Positions 41,994 to 49,932 of a stretch of DNA of 64,000 bases are shown in pieces. The number at the start of each line of letters is the position of its first letter. The stretch's first letter is position 1. The notes beneath the pieces were generated by a model. The model did no database searches. It worked only from the letters and a program-made list of their open reading frames with translations, and had not been told where the DNA came from. Where the stretch lies: contig NZ_NFLU01000004.1 in the NCBI RefSeq assembly GCF_002161085.1, positions 124,001 to 188,000 of the forward strand, given 5' to 3'. The position numbers and the translations under genes were made by a program. This stretch comes from Flavonifractor sp. An112. Lineage in GTDB: Bacteria > Bacillota > Clostridia > Oscillospirales > Oscillospiraceae.

Positions 41994-43067
41994 TTACACT
42001 TTTCCCAGATCCACCGTCTTATGGTAGGCAGCCTCCACCGCCTCAATGGCGGCAGAGCGGAAGGCCCGGGCCTCCAGGGCGGCCACACCGGCGATGGTAG
42101 AGCCGCCGGGGGAGCACACCTCATCCTTCAGCTGGCCGGGGTGCTTGCCGCTCTCCAGCACCATAGCGGCGGAGCCCAGCACCATCTGGGCGGCGTATAC
42201 CATGGCCTGCTGCCGGGGCAGACCAACCTTCACCGCGCCGTCGGCCAGAGCCTCAATGAAGGGATAGACGAAGGCGGGACCGCAGCCCGCCACGGCGGAG
42301 AAGGCGTCGATCTGACCCTCCGCCAGCCGTTCCACCCGGCCCGCCTTGGCCAGAATGGCCTCCACGGCCTGATAGTGTTCCTCCTTGGCATTCGGCTCGC
42401 CAGTGAGGGCCAGCATCCCCATGCCAATGGAGGCGGGGGTGTTGGGCATGATCCGCAGGATGGCGGGGGAGCAGTCTTCCAGCCAGCCCCGCAGGGTGGC
42501 GATCTGAATACCGGCGGCAATGGTCACCAGTACGGTGTCCGGCTTCTCCCGCAGGGCAGGGACCAGGGCCTTCACCACCCCCTCCATCACCTGGGGCTTG
42601 ACGCACAGAAAGACGTACTCGGCCTGCCGAAGGGCGTCCCCGTTGTCCTGAACCGCGGTGCAGCCCAGCTTTCCGGCCAGTTCCTCTGCCTTGGCGTAGG
42701 CGTGGTCGGTAATGACCACCTGGTCCGGGCCAATGGCCTGGCAGGCCGCCTGAATGAGGGCGCCGCCCATGTTGCCTGCGCCGATAAATGCCGCTTTTTT
42801 CATAAAAGATCCCAGCTTTCTTTGATAATCTGCGATGAGCGCCAGCTTGTCCTGCCGGCGCAGCTGCTTGATGGCGTATTCCCGCCGGAGAGCCGCCCCC
42901 TTGTCAGGACAGGCCTCCCGGTAGACCACCTCCACCGGCAGGCGGGAGCGGGTGTATTTGGCCCCTCTGCCGGAGTTGTGGACCGCCACCCGCTTGTCTA
43001 CGTCGGCGGCGGTGCCGGTGTACAGGCTGCTGTCGGCACACCGGAGGATGTAGACCCAGTATTCCAT
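41994..43067 (-). CDS. proC: GIY-YIG domain fused in frame to pyrroline-5-carboxylate reductase
   Basis: One uninterrupted 357-aa frame. Residues 1-80 are a UPF0213-type GIY-YIG endonuclease domain (YWVYILRCADSSLYTG, NSGRGAKYTRSRLPVEVVY, REYAIKQL), residues from 89 on are ProC, which reduces pyrroline-5-carboxylate to proline with NAD(P)H: MKKAAFIGAGNMGGALIQAA nucleotide motif, VFLCVKPQVM, and the C-terminal VCSPGGSTIAGVAALEA signature. The join is LALIADYQRKLGSF then MKKAAF. An ATG at 42803 could start ProC alone, but its upstream sequence (AAGCTGGGATCTTTT) is a weak ribosome binding site. Whether one fused or two proteins are made is unclear. The start ATG 43067 overlaps the end of the dihydrouridine synthase gene by nine bases' distance. 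Confidence 0.85.
   Translation of the reverse strand: MEYWVYILRCADSSLYTGTAADVDKRVAVHNSGRGAKYTRSRLPVEVVYREACPDKGAALRREYAIKQLRRQDKLALIADYQRKLGSFMKKAAFIGAGNMGGALIQAACQAIGPDQVVITDHAYAKAEELAGKLGCTAVQDNGDALRQAEYVFLCVKPQVMEGVVKALVPALREKPDTVLVTIAAGIQIATLRGWLEDCSPAILRIMPNTPASIGMGMLALTGEPNAKEEHYQAVEAILAKAGRVERLAEGQIDAFSAVAGCGPAFVYPFIEALADGAVKVGLPRQQAMVYAAQMVLGSAAMVLESGKHPGQLKDEVCSPGGSTIAGVAALEARAFRSAAIEAVEAAYHKTVDLGKV
42801..42803 (-). other. Possible internal start codon for stand-alone ProC
   Basis: ATG at 42803 gives MKKAAFIGAGNMGG, the canonical ProC N-terminus, yielding a 269-aa enzyme of normal length. The preceding bases hold only a GGGA-like Shine-Dalgarno, 7 bases away. Confidence 0.5.
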
Positions 43068-43072
43068 GGCCC

Positions 43073-44026
43073 TCACCAGTCGGGCCGGAGCACGGGGGAG
43101 AGTTCCAGGTCGGAAAAGACAGAGCGTACCGCAGACTCGTAGTCCAGCGGGTCCCGGGCCTTCTTGATGGCCTTGGACAGCTTGTCCCCCTCCAGAAACA
43201 GGCGGATCAGGTAGAACCAGACCTCCTTCATACGCAGCATGGCGTTGCGGCGGCTGCCAAAGGCTTCCGCATAGCTCTCATACACCTGGTCCACAAACCC
43301 GGCCAGTTCCATCTTGCTGGCGGCGGAACCGCCCTTGAGGCGGCGGGCCAGGGCAGGGTCTCCGGCTAGCCCCCGGCCCAGCATGAGCCGTTCTGCCGCC
43401 GGGAAGGCGGCCTGGAGCCTGGCGGCGTCATCAGGGGTGTAGATGTCTCCATTGTAGCAAACCGGGAAGGGGGAGTTCTCCAGCGCTGCCCCGAAGCAAT
43501 CCCATCTAGGGGTATTTTTATACATATCCGTCCGTACCCGAGGGTGGACGATCAGCTCCGCCAAGGGATATTTTCGGTAGATAGCCAGCAGGGCGGGGAA
43601 TTCCTCCGGGTCCTTCAGGCCAATCCGGGTCTTGATGGAGAGGGCGCAGGGGGCCTTTGAAAAAATCTCCTCCAGAAAGGCATCCAGTTCCGCCGGATGG
43701 CCCAGAAAGCCGGAGCCCTTGCCCTTGGCCACCACCGTGCCTGAGGGACAGCCCAAGTTCAGGTTGACCTCCTGGTAGCCCATGGCGGCCAGTTCTCCCG
43801 CCGCCCAAAGAAAGTCCTCTGCGTTTCGGGTGAGCAGCTGAGGCACCGTGGGAAGGCCGCCGTTGTGCTCCTGCAGGATCTCCCGTAATTCCCGTTTGGT
43901 AAAGCGGTGGTCCTGAGTGGGAGTCAGAAAGGGAGTGAAGTACCGGTCCACCCCGCCGAACCAGCGGGCCAGGGCCTGCCGGTAGTAAACTGTGGTCAGC
44001 CCCTCCATGGGGGCGAGGGATACCAT
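43073..44026 (-). CDS. tRNA-dihydrouridine synthase family protein
   Basis: Flavin enzyme that reduces uridine to dihydrouridine in tRNA. MVSLAPMEGLTTVYYRQ is the Dus N-terminus; NLNLGCPSGTVVAKGKGSGFLG contains the catalytic cysteine, followed by SIKTRIGLKDPEEF, IVHPRVRTDMY and YNGDIYTPDDA with the FMN-contacting residues. About 317 aa, close to other Dus. ATG 44026 is chosen; a TTG one codon earlier is eight bases after AGGAG and may be the true start. It is a compact version resembling DusC-like proteins in Firmicutes. Confidence 0.9.
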   Translation of the reverse strand: MVSLAPMEGLTTVYYRQALARWFGGVDRYFTPFLTPTQDHRFTKRELREILQEHNGGLPTVPQLLTRNAEDFLWAAGELAAMGYQEVNLNLGCPSGTVVAKGKGSGFLGHPAELDAFLEEIFSKAPCALSIKTRIGLKDPEEFPALLAIYRKYPLAELIVHPRVRTDMYKNTPRWDCFGAALENSPFPVCYNGDIYTPDDAARLQAAFPAAERLMLGRGLAGDPALARRLKGGSAASKMELAGFVDQVYESYAEAFGSRRNAMLRMKEVWFYLIRLFLEGDKLSKAIKKARDPLDYESAVRSVFSDLELSPVLRPDW

Positions 44027-44113
44027 CAAACAACTCGCTCCTTTTGTCATGCTAAAGAAAATTGTAGCAGGACAGGCTGCTGTCGTCAAGCGGAGGGAAA
44101 CGCAAAAAAGGGG

Positions 44114-44142
44114 TTGACAGGGGAGGGGAAGTATGGTATTTT
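44114..44142 (+). promoter_or_regulatory. Promoter of the DUF3793-flavodoxin unit
   Basis: TTGACA (44114-44119), 17-bp spacer, TATTTT (44137-44142). Confidence 0.55.
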
Positions 44143-44150
44143 TATGACGC

Positions 44151-44202
44151 GGTTAGTGATAGCTAACCAAAAATAAAACGATTTGGTTAGCGTATACTAA
44201 CC
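44151..44202. promoter_or_regulatory. Two 18-bp DtxR-type palindromes
   Basis: GGTTAGTGATAGCTAACC (44151-44168) and GGTTAGCGTATACTAACC (44185-44202) share identical GGTTAG/CTAACC arms and are 34 bp centre to centre, just downstream of the -10. The arms match the TTAG..CTAA pattern of DtxR/IdeR-class iron repressor sites. This is the expected architecture for iron-controlled expression. Confidence 0.7.
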
Positions 44203-44220
44203 TCGAAAGGAGCACAAAAG

Positions 44221-44784
44221 ATGTCCCTGCAAGCCGCCCTTGTTGAACATGGCTCTCCCACCCTGGCGGGGCTGAAGCCCGCCAGCCTGTTTCGGTACCA
44301 GCCGGAGGAGGGGGGAGACTTTGCCGGGGAATTTCTTGCCTGCCGCCGGGAGCTGGAGGAGCGGGGACTGGTGCTCACCCTGCTGAAGGGCTGCCGGAGG
44401 ACAGGGGCCTATCTGGTCTATCTCTACCGGAAGGAGGCCCTGGCGGGGCTGCTGGATCAACCGGATCACCGGGACTTTCTCCGGGAGATGGGGTATGAAC
44501 CCTGGACGGAGAGCCGGGGCTGCCTGCGTCAGCTGGCCGCCCGTTTGTGCCTGGAGGGGGAGTTCCCCCATGAAATCGGGGTGTTCCTGGGCTATCCGCT
44601 CTCCGACGTGAAGGGCTTCATCCGCCACAAGGGGAAGAACTTTACCCTCTGCGGCTGTTGGAAGTGCTACGGCGATCCCAGAGAGGCCCAGCGGCAGTTC
44701 CGCCGGTTCAAGGAGTGTACCAATGTTTACCGCCGCCGGTTTGCGGCAGGGGCTACCCTGAGACAGCTGACCGTGGCGGCATAA
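44221..44784 (+). CDS. DUF3793 family protein
   Basis: 187-aa protein of the DUF3793 family, no membrane segment. Recognisable parts: ALVEHGSPTLAGLKPASLF at the N-terminus, LLKGCRRTGAYLVYLYR, FPHEIGVFLGYPLSDVKGFI and KNFTLCGCWKCYGD with a CxCWKCY cysteine patch. In Clostridia such genes are commonly found with ferrous iron uptake and flavodoxin genes. AAGGAG before ATG 44221 is good. Located behind two iron-repressor-type operators and 28 bp upstream of flavodoxin, so it likely belongs to the iron-limitation response. Confidence 0.88.
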   Translation: MSLQAALVEHGSPTLAGLKPASLFRYQPEEGGDFAGEFLACRRELEERGLVLTLLKGCRRTGAYLVYLYRKEALAGLLDQPDHRDFLREMGYEPWTESRGCLRQLAARLCLEGEFPHEIGVFLGYPLSDVKGFIRHKGKNFTLCGCWKCYGDPREAQRQFRRFKECTNVYRRRFAAGATLRQLTVAA

Positions 44785-44812
44785 GTAAGATGATTCAGAA
44801 AGGAAGATTCAG

Positions 44813-45238
44813 ATGAGCAAGATCGCAGTGGTTTATTGGAGCGGCACCGGCAACACCGAGGCCATGGCCAAGCTGGTGGAGGAGGGCATCGTGGCTGCCG
44901 GCGGTCGGGCCGACCTGCTGCCGCCCACCCTCTTTACTCCTGATCTGGTGAGCGGCTACGATGCCATCGCCTTCGGCTGTCCCTCTATGGGGGCCGAGCA
45001 GCTGGAGGAAGGGGAGTTCCAGCCCATGTTTGACGCCGTTAAGGGCAGCCTGGGGGGCAAGACCATCGGCCTCTTTGGCTCCTACGGCTGGGGAGACGGC
45101 GAATGGATGCGTACCTGGGCGGAGGAGTGCGAGGACCTGGGGTGCAAGCTGGCCGACGAGCCGGTGATTGCCCACGAGGCCCCCAATGCCGACGCCGCCG
45201 ACGCCTGCCGGGATCTGGGCAAGGCTCTGGTTAGTTAA
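44813..45238 (+). CDS. Flavodoxin
   Basis: 141-aa FMN electron carrier replacing ferredoxin under low iron. The phosphate loop is YWSGTGNTEAMA (S/T-G-T-G-N-T), followed by AFGCPSMGAEQLEEGEF and GLFGSYGWGDGEWM, the conserved flavin loops. It is the second gene of the palindrome-controlled unit, which fits an iron-sparing role next to ferredoxin-dependent enzymes such as IorAB. Starts at ATG 44813 after GAAAGGAAG. Confidence 0.94.
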   Translation: MSKIAVVYWSGTGNTEAMAKLVEEGIVAAGGRADLLPPTLFTPDLVSGYDAIAFGCPSMGAEQLEEGEFQPMFDAVKGSLGGKTIGLFGSYGWGDGEWMRTWAEECEDLGCKLADEPVIAHEAPNADAADACRDLGKALVS

Positions 45239-45245
45239 GAAAAAA

Positions 45246-45277
45246 CGGGCGTGCCGCCTTGTGCGGTACGCCCGTTT
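45246..45277. terminator. Bidirectional terminator
   Basis: CGGGCGTGCCGC (45246-45257) with GCGGTACGCCCG (45263-45274), flanked by A5 and T3. Shared by flavodoxin (+) and asparaginase (-). Confidence 0.85.
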
Positions 45278-45283
45278 GCTGTG

Positions 45284-46279
45284 TTATGCCATTTCTCCCG
45301 CCAGGGAGCGCTCCATGTAGTCCCGGATGATCTCCGGGTCGTCAGTCTGGCCCAATACCCACATGAGCTTGGTGACCGCCGCCTCGGTGGTCATGTCCCG
45401 GCCCTGGATGACCCCCTGGGCCAGCACCTTCTGGCCCACCTCGTACACCGAGAAGTCGCTGGGCTCGTACAGGCACTGGCTGCATACCACCACCGTCATG
45501 CCCGCCTGGGCGGCAGTCTGGAGCTTGGAAATCAGGTCCCGGCGGACGAAGTGGAGCCCGCCCGCACCGAAGGCCTCAATAACGATGCCCCGGTAGTGCA
45601 TCTGGAGGAGCATATCAAAGATCTCCGGGTCCAGGCCGGGGGTGAGCTTGATGAGAAATACCTTGTCGCACAGCCTGTCCCGCAGGGTACAGGCCCCGGC
45701 GGTGGTGGGGATGGCCTCCCGGTGGATCTGAAGGCCTTTGCCGTCCACCGAGGCGGCCAGGGGCCAGTTGACGCTCTCGAAGGCATCAAAGTCGGTGGTA
45801 CGGGTCTTGACCGCCCGGCAGCCCAAAATCACCTTCCGGTCGAAGGCCAGGAATACACCAGCCACACCGGAGGCTGCCATAGCCAGAGCGGTGCGCAGGT
45901 TCTCCATGCCGTCGCTGAGAGGGTGGGTCATGGGCAGCTGAGCCCCGGTGAGTACCACCGGGATGGAGATGCCCCGGAGCATGAAGGACAGGATGGAGGC
46001 GGTGTAGGCCATAGTGTCGGTGCCGTGGGTGATGACGATACCGTCATAGGCGCCCCGCTGCTCAAAGACGTGGCGGGCGATGGTCTGCCACTCCTCGGGC
46101 TGGATGTTGGAGGAGTCCAGATGGAGGATGTCCCGGATGGTGATGTCGTAGGAGTCGGTAACGCCCCGGGGGAGCAGCTCGGCCAGCTCCTCTCCATCCA
46201 GGCCGGGGGCCAGGCCGTCGTCGGTGGGCAGGGAGGCGATGGTGCCGCCGGTGGTAAGCAGGAGAATGCGGCTCTTCAC
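45284..46279 (-). CDS. L-asparaginase
   Basis: Hydrolyses asparagine to aspartate and ammonia. Signature 1 LLTTGGTIAS holds the nucleophilic threonine and signature 2 VITHGTDTMAYTA the second catalytic Thr/Asp. 331 aa without a signal peptide suggests a cytoplasmic type I enzyme. Start ATG 46279 is one base from the stop of the flavodoxin-fold oxidoreductase, so the two are cotranscribed. Confidence 0.93.
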   Translation of the reverse strand: MKSRILLLTTGGTIASLPTDDGLAPGLDGEELAELLPRGVTDSYDITIRDILHLDSSNIQPEEWQTIARHVFEQRGAYDGIVITHGTDTMAYTASILSFMLRGISIPVVLTGAQLPMTHPLSDGMENLRTALAMAASGVAGVFLAFDRKVILGCRAVKTRTTDFDAFESVNWPLAASVDGKGLQIHREAIPTTAGACTLRDRLCDKVFLIKLTPGLDPEIFDMLLQMHYRGIVIEAFGAGGLHFVRRDLISKLQTAAQAGMTVVVCSQCLYEPSDFSVYEVGQKVLAQGVIQGRDMTTEAAVTKLMWVLGQTDDPEIIRDYMERSLAGEMA

Positions 46280-46885
46280 TTAAAACACCTCCGCCATGGC
46301 GTCCGCCCGACCCATGGCCTCGGCCAGAATGGCCTCTTTGTCGTTGCGGATGTCATCCAGTCCCTCGGCGGCCAGACACTGGAAGGAGGGGATGCCGTAC
46401 ATGGCGCACAGAGCCTCCAGCTGCCGGGCGCCCATCTCCATCCATGCCGTTTCAGGCAGAGAGAAGTTGCCGCCCCGGGTGGTAATGAGCAGCAGCTTAC
46501 CCGCCTTGCACAGGCCCACGTTGTTGCCCTGCTCGTCGTAGCCGAAGGTGATGTTCGTCACCGAGATCCGCTCCAGATAGATCTTCAGGATGGCGGGGAA
46601 GGACAGGTCCCAGAAGGGGGCTGCGACTACAATGCGGTCGGCGGCGGCAAACTGGTGGGCCAGGTCGAACATGGGATCGTCCAGCTTGCCTGCGTTCCAA
46701 AGTTCATCCCGCTCCGCCAGCACTTCGGGATACTGAGGTACCGGACGGTCCTTGCACAGGTCCACCTCGGTGACGGCTCCATCGGGGTGGGCCTTCTGCC
46801 AGCTTTCCAGGAACCGGCGGGCCAGCTTCAGGGTGCGGGACCGCTCACCCCGCACACAGGCGTTGATAAAAAGAAGTTGTTCCAT
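46280..46885 (-). CDS. Flavodoxin-fold NAD(P)H-dependent oxidoreductase
   Basis: 201-aa FMN protein of the azoreductase/quinone reductase fold: MEQLLFINACVRGERSRTLKLARRFLE has the phosphate-binding SRT; RIVVAAPFWDLSFPAILKIYLERISV and LLITTRGGNFSL are the flavin loops. AGGAG ten bases before ATG 46885 favours this start over GTG 46894. Substrate unknown; such enzymes reduce quinones or azo/nitro compounds. Confidence 0.88.
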   Translation of the reverse strand: MEQLLFINACVRGERSRTLKLARRFLESWQKAHPDGAVTEVDLCKDRPVPQYPEVLAERDELWNAGKLDDPMFDLAHQFAAADRIVVAAPFWDLSFPAILKIYLERISVTNITFGYDEQGNNVGLCKAGKLLLITTRGGNFSLPETAWMEMGARQLEALCAMYGIPSFQCLAAEGLDDIRNDKEAILAEAMGRADAMAEVF

Positions 46886-46916
46886 GGTGTTCACGCTCCT
46901 GCGTCTGTTTTCCTGT

Positions 46917-48047
46917 CTATGCTATCACAGATTCCAGAAGGGCGCAAGCGGACCGGTCCAATTCCCCCAGCAAGGAGGATACTGTATTGTTATCCGTAAG
47001 GTTCAGTTTTTCCGCCTCGATGTGGACCACCCGGTCCCCCTGCCGGAAGATCAGGCCGTTGCCTTCGTCCCAGTGGTAGGTCCAGGCCTGGTCGTAGCCC
47101 AGTTCCGCCTGGGTCAGCGCTGCAGGGTCGTGCAGGTGGAAATAGCGGTCCAGGCGGCCCTGGTCGCCCTCGATGGCCCGCAGATCGTCACAGATGATAC
47201 CGGCCAACCAGCTTGTGCGGCAGTCATAGGATTCCACCCACAGATCCCCATCTTTCTCTGAGAACCGGCGATACTCTGCTGTCTGTCCGAACACGGAGTC
47301 TCCAGTGGTCAGGGTGCTGCCTCCTTCAAAGGTTGTATGGCTGTCGGAGATACTTATGAAAAGGCTGATCCCGATGCCCAAGGCTATGAGCGCATAGCAC
47401 AGGGGTGCAGCGCCCCGGAATCGGGCAGTGCTCCGGCTGGGAATCGGTATGGGAGCGTTATGTTCCACTGCCCGGCGGCATTTCCTCCGGTAGCGGACCA
47501 CACGCAGCCCCAGATACAGTACCAGGGCGGCCCATGCCAACAGAAGCAGCTGAGCTAACATAGCCCCGTTGGAGAAAAACATCTCCCACACCCGGGGCTG
47601 ATCCCGGAACAGGTTGATTGCCCCATAGACCGACCAATAGATCACCAAGTAAAAAAAGGTATTGGCCTGATTCCGAAGGCTCTTTTTTAAAACCTCTTCC
47701 CATTCCATGCTGCCGTCGGTCTGAATGGGGGCGGGATGGGTACCGGGTTTGGCCTGGAAATAGAACAGACCGCCTGCCTCATCCAACAGATCCCAGCCTG
47801 CCTCATTACACAGGGCCAGATAATCCGCCCGGGACTGTTCGTCCTTCCGGCTGCTGCTCTTCCACCGAGCGGGCTCCACCCAGCAGCGGCGGGGCTGCTC
47901 TGAGCGGTGGAAGGCGGCGGTGAAAATGCCCAGCTCCGCCAGCTCCCAGCCGTTGTCTGCCAGCTGGTCCAGCTCCGCCTGAGCGGCTTTGGCGTCCTCG
48001 ACAGTGTAGCGGAACCAGCGGATACAAGTTTGTTTCTCCTGTTTCAT
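46917..48047 (-). CDS. DUF2812 domain membrane protein
   Basis: 376-aa protein with an N-terminal DUF2812 domain (CIRWFRYTVEDAKAAQAELDQLADNGWELAELG, followed by a Tyr/Trp-rich strand), three membrane segments (about residues 120-145, 165-190, 215-235) and an extracytoplasmic C-terminal domain. It overlaps the upstream gene by four bases (ATGA). DUF2812 proteins usually lie next to PadR regulators, as here, and may act as membrane partners in stress response; their function is not established. Confidence 0.85.
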   Translation of the reverse strand: MKQEKQTCIRWFRYTVEDAKAAQAELDQLADNGWELAELGIFTAAFHRSEQPRRCWVEPARWKSSSRKDEQSRADYLALCNEAGWDLLDEAGGLFYFQAKPGTHPAPIQTDGSMEWEEVLKKSLRNQANTFFYLVIYWSVYGAINLFRDQPRVWEMFFSNGAMLAQLLLLAWAALVLYLGLRVVRYRRKCRRAVEHNAPIPIPSRSTARFRGAAPLCYALIALGIGISLFISISDSHTTFEGGSTLTTGDSVFGQTAEYRRFSEKDGDLWVESYDCRTSWLAGIICDDLRAIEGDQGRLDRYFHLHDPAALTQAELGYDQAWTYHWDEGNGLIFRQGDRVVHIEAEKLNLTDNNTVSSLLGELDRSACALLESVIA

Positions 48048-48940
48048 GCCGTGGAAGCCTCCAAATGAATGAGTACCTGATCCAGCCACTGGCTGGCGGG
48101 TGGTCCGCTCTCCACCCACAGGATCGTATTACCCCGGCGGAGCACGTAGCTGTCCCCGTCAGTCCATACGCCGTCATAGCCGGGGAGGGGGGACATATTC
48201 TGTTTTGTCAATGCGTTCTGCACATCGTTGGCCAGCCAGTTCCAGGGCAGCACCCAGCCCTGGCCCTCCAGCGCAAGCGTGTAATCTGTCCCATCCGGCG
48301 ACCACCACTCGGTCCATTCCGTGTGGGCGGCCAGGAAAGTGGCGCTGTCCTCCCGGAAGGTGGCCTCCGCTGTTGGCAGGAGCCGCTGTTCTGCCAGGGG
48401 AGGAGCCACCTGGAGCCGGGCGGTCAGGGGAGACAGGGGCAGCAGACTGACTGCCAGCAGAACCGCCGCACCCCCGGCCATGATCCAGTTTCCCCGCCGG
48501 GCCCGCCGGTACTCCGGACCCTGTTTGAGCAGGCCGTAGAGGAGAGCGCCGATGACACTGCCAACCATCCATGCACGGGAGTATACTCCGGCATTCACAT
48601 CCAGCAGCAGAGCCAGGAGGAAAAGGGGGATCAGCAGGCAGCCCAGCACCACCAGCAGGCGGGCCGCCATGGCGCTTTTAGGTCCTGGCGTGGGGAAGGG
48701 GAGGCCTGCACTTGCCGCCTGCCGCCACTGGATCAGCCGCAGCAGCAGCCGTCCGGACCACAGCAGTCCTCCGGCCAACAGGAGGGGCAGACACAGAAAG
48801 ACCAGCGCCGCAGTGTTGTACCTGGTAAGAATCCATACCCAGAAGAGCAGGGCCGTCCCTGTACCTGTCCAGTTGGTGGCCACGCCCAACAGGGGCAGCA
48901 GCAGAAAACAGATCAGGCAGACCGCCCAGCCGAACATCAT
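48044..48940 (-). pseudogene. DUF2812 protein, C-terminal part cut off by an in-frame TGA
   Basis: 298-codon frame starting MMFGWAVCLICFLLLP, which contains the membrane segments and soluble C-terminus but lacks the DUF2812 domain. It is in the same reading frame as the fragment at 49031-49285; only the TGA at 49031-49033 separates them. The codons between translate to NIYEAPAGTPPIQTDGELEYRR, matching the paralogue's YFQAKPGTHPAPIQTDGSMEW. There is no ribosome binding site directly before the ATG, so this piece is probably not made on its own unless the TGA is read through. Confidence 0.75.
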
Positions 48941-49030
48941 ACGGTGAAGGGATTTTTTCCGGAACCGCCGGTACTCCAGTTCACCGTCTGTCTGGATGGG
49001 AGGTGTGCCCGCCGGGGCCTCATAGATGTT

Positions 49031-49285
49031 TCAGTAGCCGGTCTGGGCCGCCTGATACCACCCGGCGTCGGCCAGCAGACGGAGGTAGTCCGGCCCATCC
49101 TCCCGAGCGGGGTCGTACCAGTCCAGACTGTAGGTCACCGGCTTCTCCGCCGGAACAAAGCGGGCCAGCAAGTTGAGCCACAGCTTTTCCAGCCGCCAGC
49201 CTTCTTCAGCCCGGCGGTTGAGCATAGCCTCCGCCGCCTTGATGTCCATGACAGGATAGGCAAAGAGCGTCCATTTCCGCTTCAT
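49031..49285 (-). pseudogene. DUF2812 protein, N-terminal fragment
   Basis: 84-aa frame beginning MKRKWTLFAYPVMDIKAAEAMLNRRAEEGWRLEKLW, the DUF2812 domain start, and ending QAAQTGY before TGA. Compared with the intact paralogue downstream the TGA falls where a bulky residue (Leu/Phe/Trp) is expected, so a single TGG-to-TGA change is a likely cause. ATG 49285 overlaps the PadR gene stop. A short stand-alone DUF2812 protein is possible. Confidence 0.75.
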
Positions 49286-49605
49286 GTCGTTTCCTCCTCA
49301 CGCAATACCTGTTCCATATCCGCCGCCTGCTGGCGGATGCGCTGGTACTCGTCCTGAAGCACCTTGTCTCCCTGGGGGGTAAGCTGATAGTATTTCCGGT
49401 TGAGTTCCGTCCGGGTGAGCAGGATCAAACCATCCTTTTCAAATCGCTCCAGCAGGGCGTACAGGGTACCGGCTCCCACGTTCACCCGGCCATTGGTGAG
49501 GGCGGTGATGGACTGCATGATACCGTAGCCGTGGCGCTCCTGCCGCAGGACCAGCAATACATAGAACATCTGCTCCGTCAGCGTCTCCAGCTTCTTGCGT
49601 GCCAA
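49282..49605 (-). CDS. PadR family transcriptional regulator
   Basis: 107-aa winged-helix regulator: LETLTEQMFYVLLVLRQERHGYGIMQSITALTNGRVNVGAGTLYALLERFEKDGLILL is the PadR domain, and RKYYQLTPQGDKVLQDEYQRI the wing and C-terminal helix. The start is TTG 49605, behind a GGGGGG-type ribosome binding site. It heads the operon with two DUF2812 genes. The promoter overlaps a 9-15-9 inverted repeat (49642-49674), which points to autoregulation. Confidence 0.9.
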   Translation of the reverse strand: MARKKLETLTEQMFYVLLVLRQERHGYGIMQSITALTNGRVNVGAGTLYALLERFEKDGLILLTRTELNRKYYQLTPQGDKVLQDEYQRIRQQAADMEQVLREEETT

Positions 49606-49632
49606 TGGTAACCACCCCCCTTTGTCAGCTTC

Positions 49633-49674
49633 ATTATATAGCGATATTCGATACAAAGTCAATAGCGAATATCG
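49633..49674 (-). promoter_or_regulatory. Autoregulated PadR promoter with inverted repeat
   Basis: Minus-strand TTGACT (49662-49657), 18-bp spacer, TATAAT (49638-49633). CGATATTCG (49642-49650) and CGAATATCG (49666-49674) form an inverted repeat that flanks the -35 box. Confidence 0.7.
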
Positions 49675-49710
49675 ATATAAAAAGAAATTTAAAAAAAGTG
49701 AAAAAGAGTG

Positions 49711-49739
49711 TTGACAACCTGGATTCGACGTGGTAATAT
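49711..49739 (+). promoter_or_regulatory. tRNA-Leu promoter
   Basis: TTGACA (49711-49716), 17-bp spacer, TAATAT (49734-49739). Confidence 0.75.
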
Positions 49740-49773
49740 ATATCTCGCGCTGAACGACAGCGCAACGCCAAAT

Positions 49774-49861
49774 GCGCGAGTGGTGGAATTGGCAGACTCG
49801 CTAGATTCAGGTTCTAGTGTGCATTACGCACGTGCGGGTTCAAGTCCCGCCTCGCGCACCA
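49774..49861 (+). tRNA. tRNA-Leu (anticodon CAG)
   Basis: Acceptor stem GCGCGAG/CTCGCGC, D-arm with TGGTGGAATTGGCAGA, anticodon stem CTAGA/TCTAG with loop TTCAGGT (anticodon CAG, reading CTG), a long variable arm typical of leucine tRNA, and GGGTTCAAGTCCC T-arm. CCA is encoded (49859-49861). CTG is the dominant leucine codon in this window. Confidence 0.97.
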
Positions 49862-49865
49862 GATG

Positions 49866-49897
49866 AAAGGACATCCGAAAGGATGTCCTTTTGTTTT
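49866..49897 (+). terminator. tRNA terminator
   Basis: AAAGGACATCC (49866-49876), GAAA loop, GGATGTCCTTT (49881-49891) and TTGTTTTT. Confidence 0.88.
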
Positions 49898-49932
49898 TAC
49901 TCTGATGATGTCGCAGGAAAGGAGATTGATCT

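Noticed and set aside
49031-49033. TGA in the DUF2812 gene read as selenocysteine
   Set aside because: The residue position is a hydrophobic/aromatic one in the paralogue, no redox motif surrounds it and no obvious SECIS-like hairpin follows; nonsense mutation is simpler.
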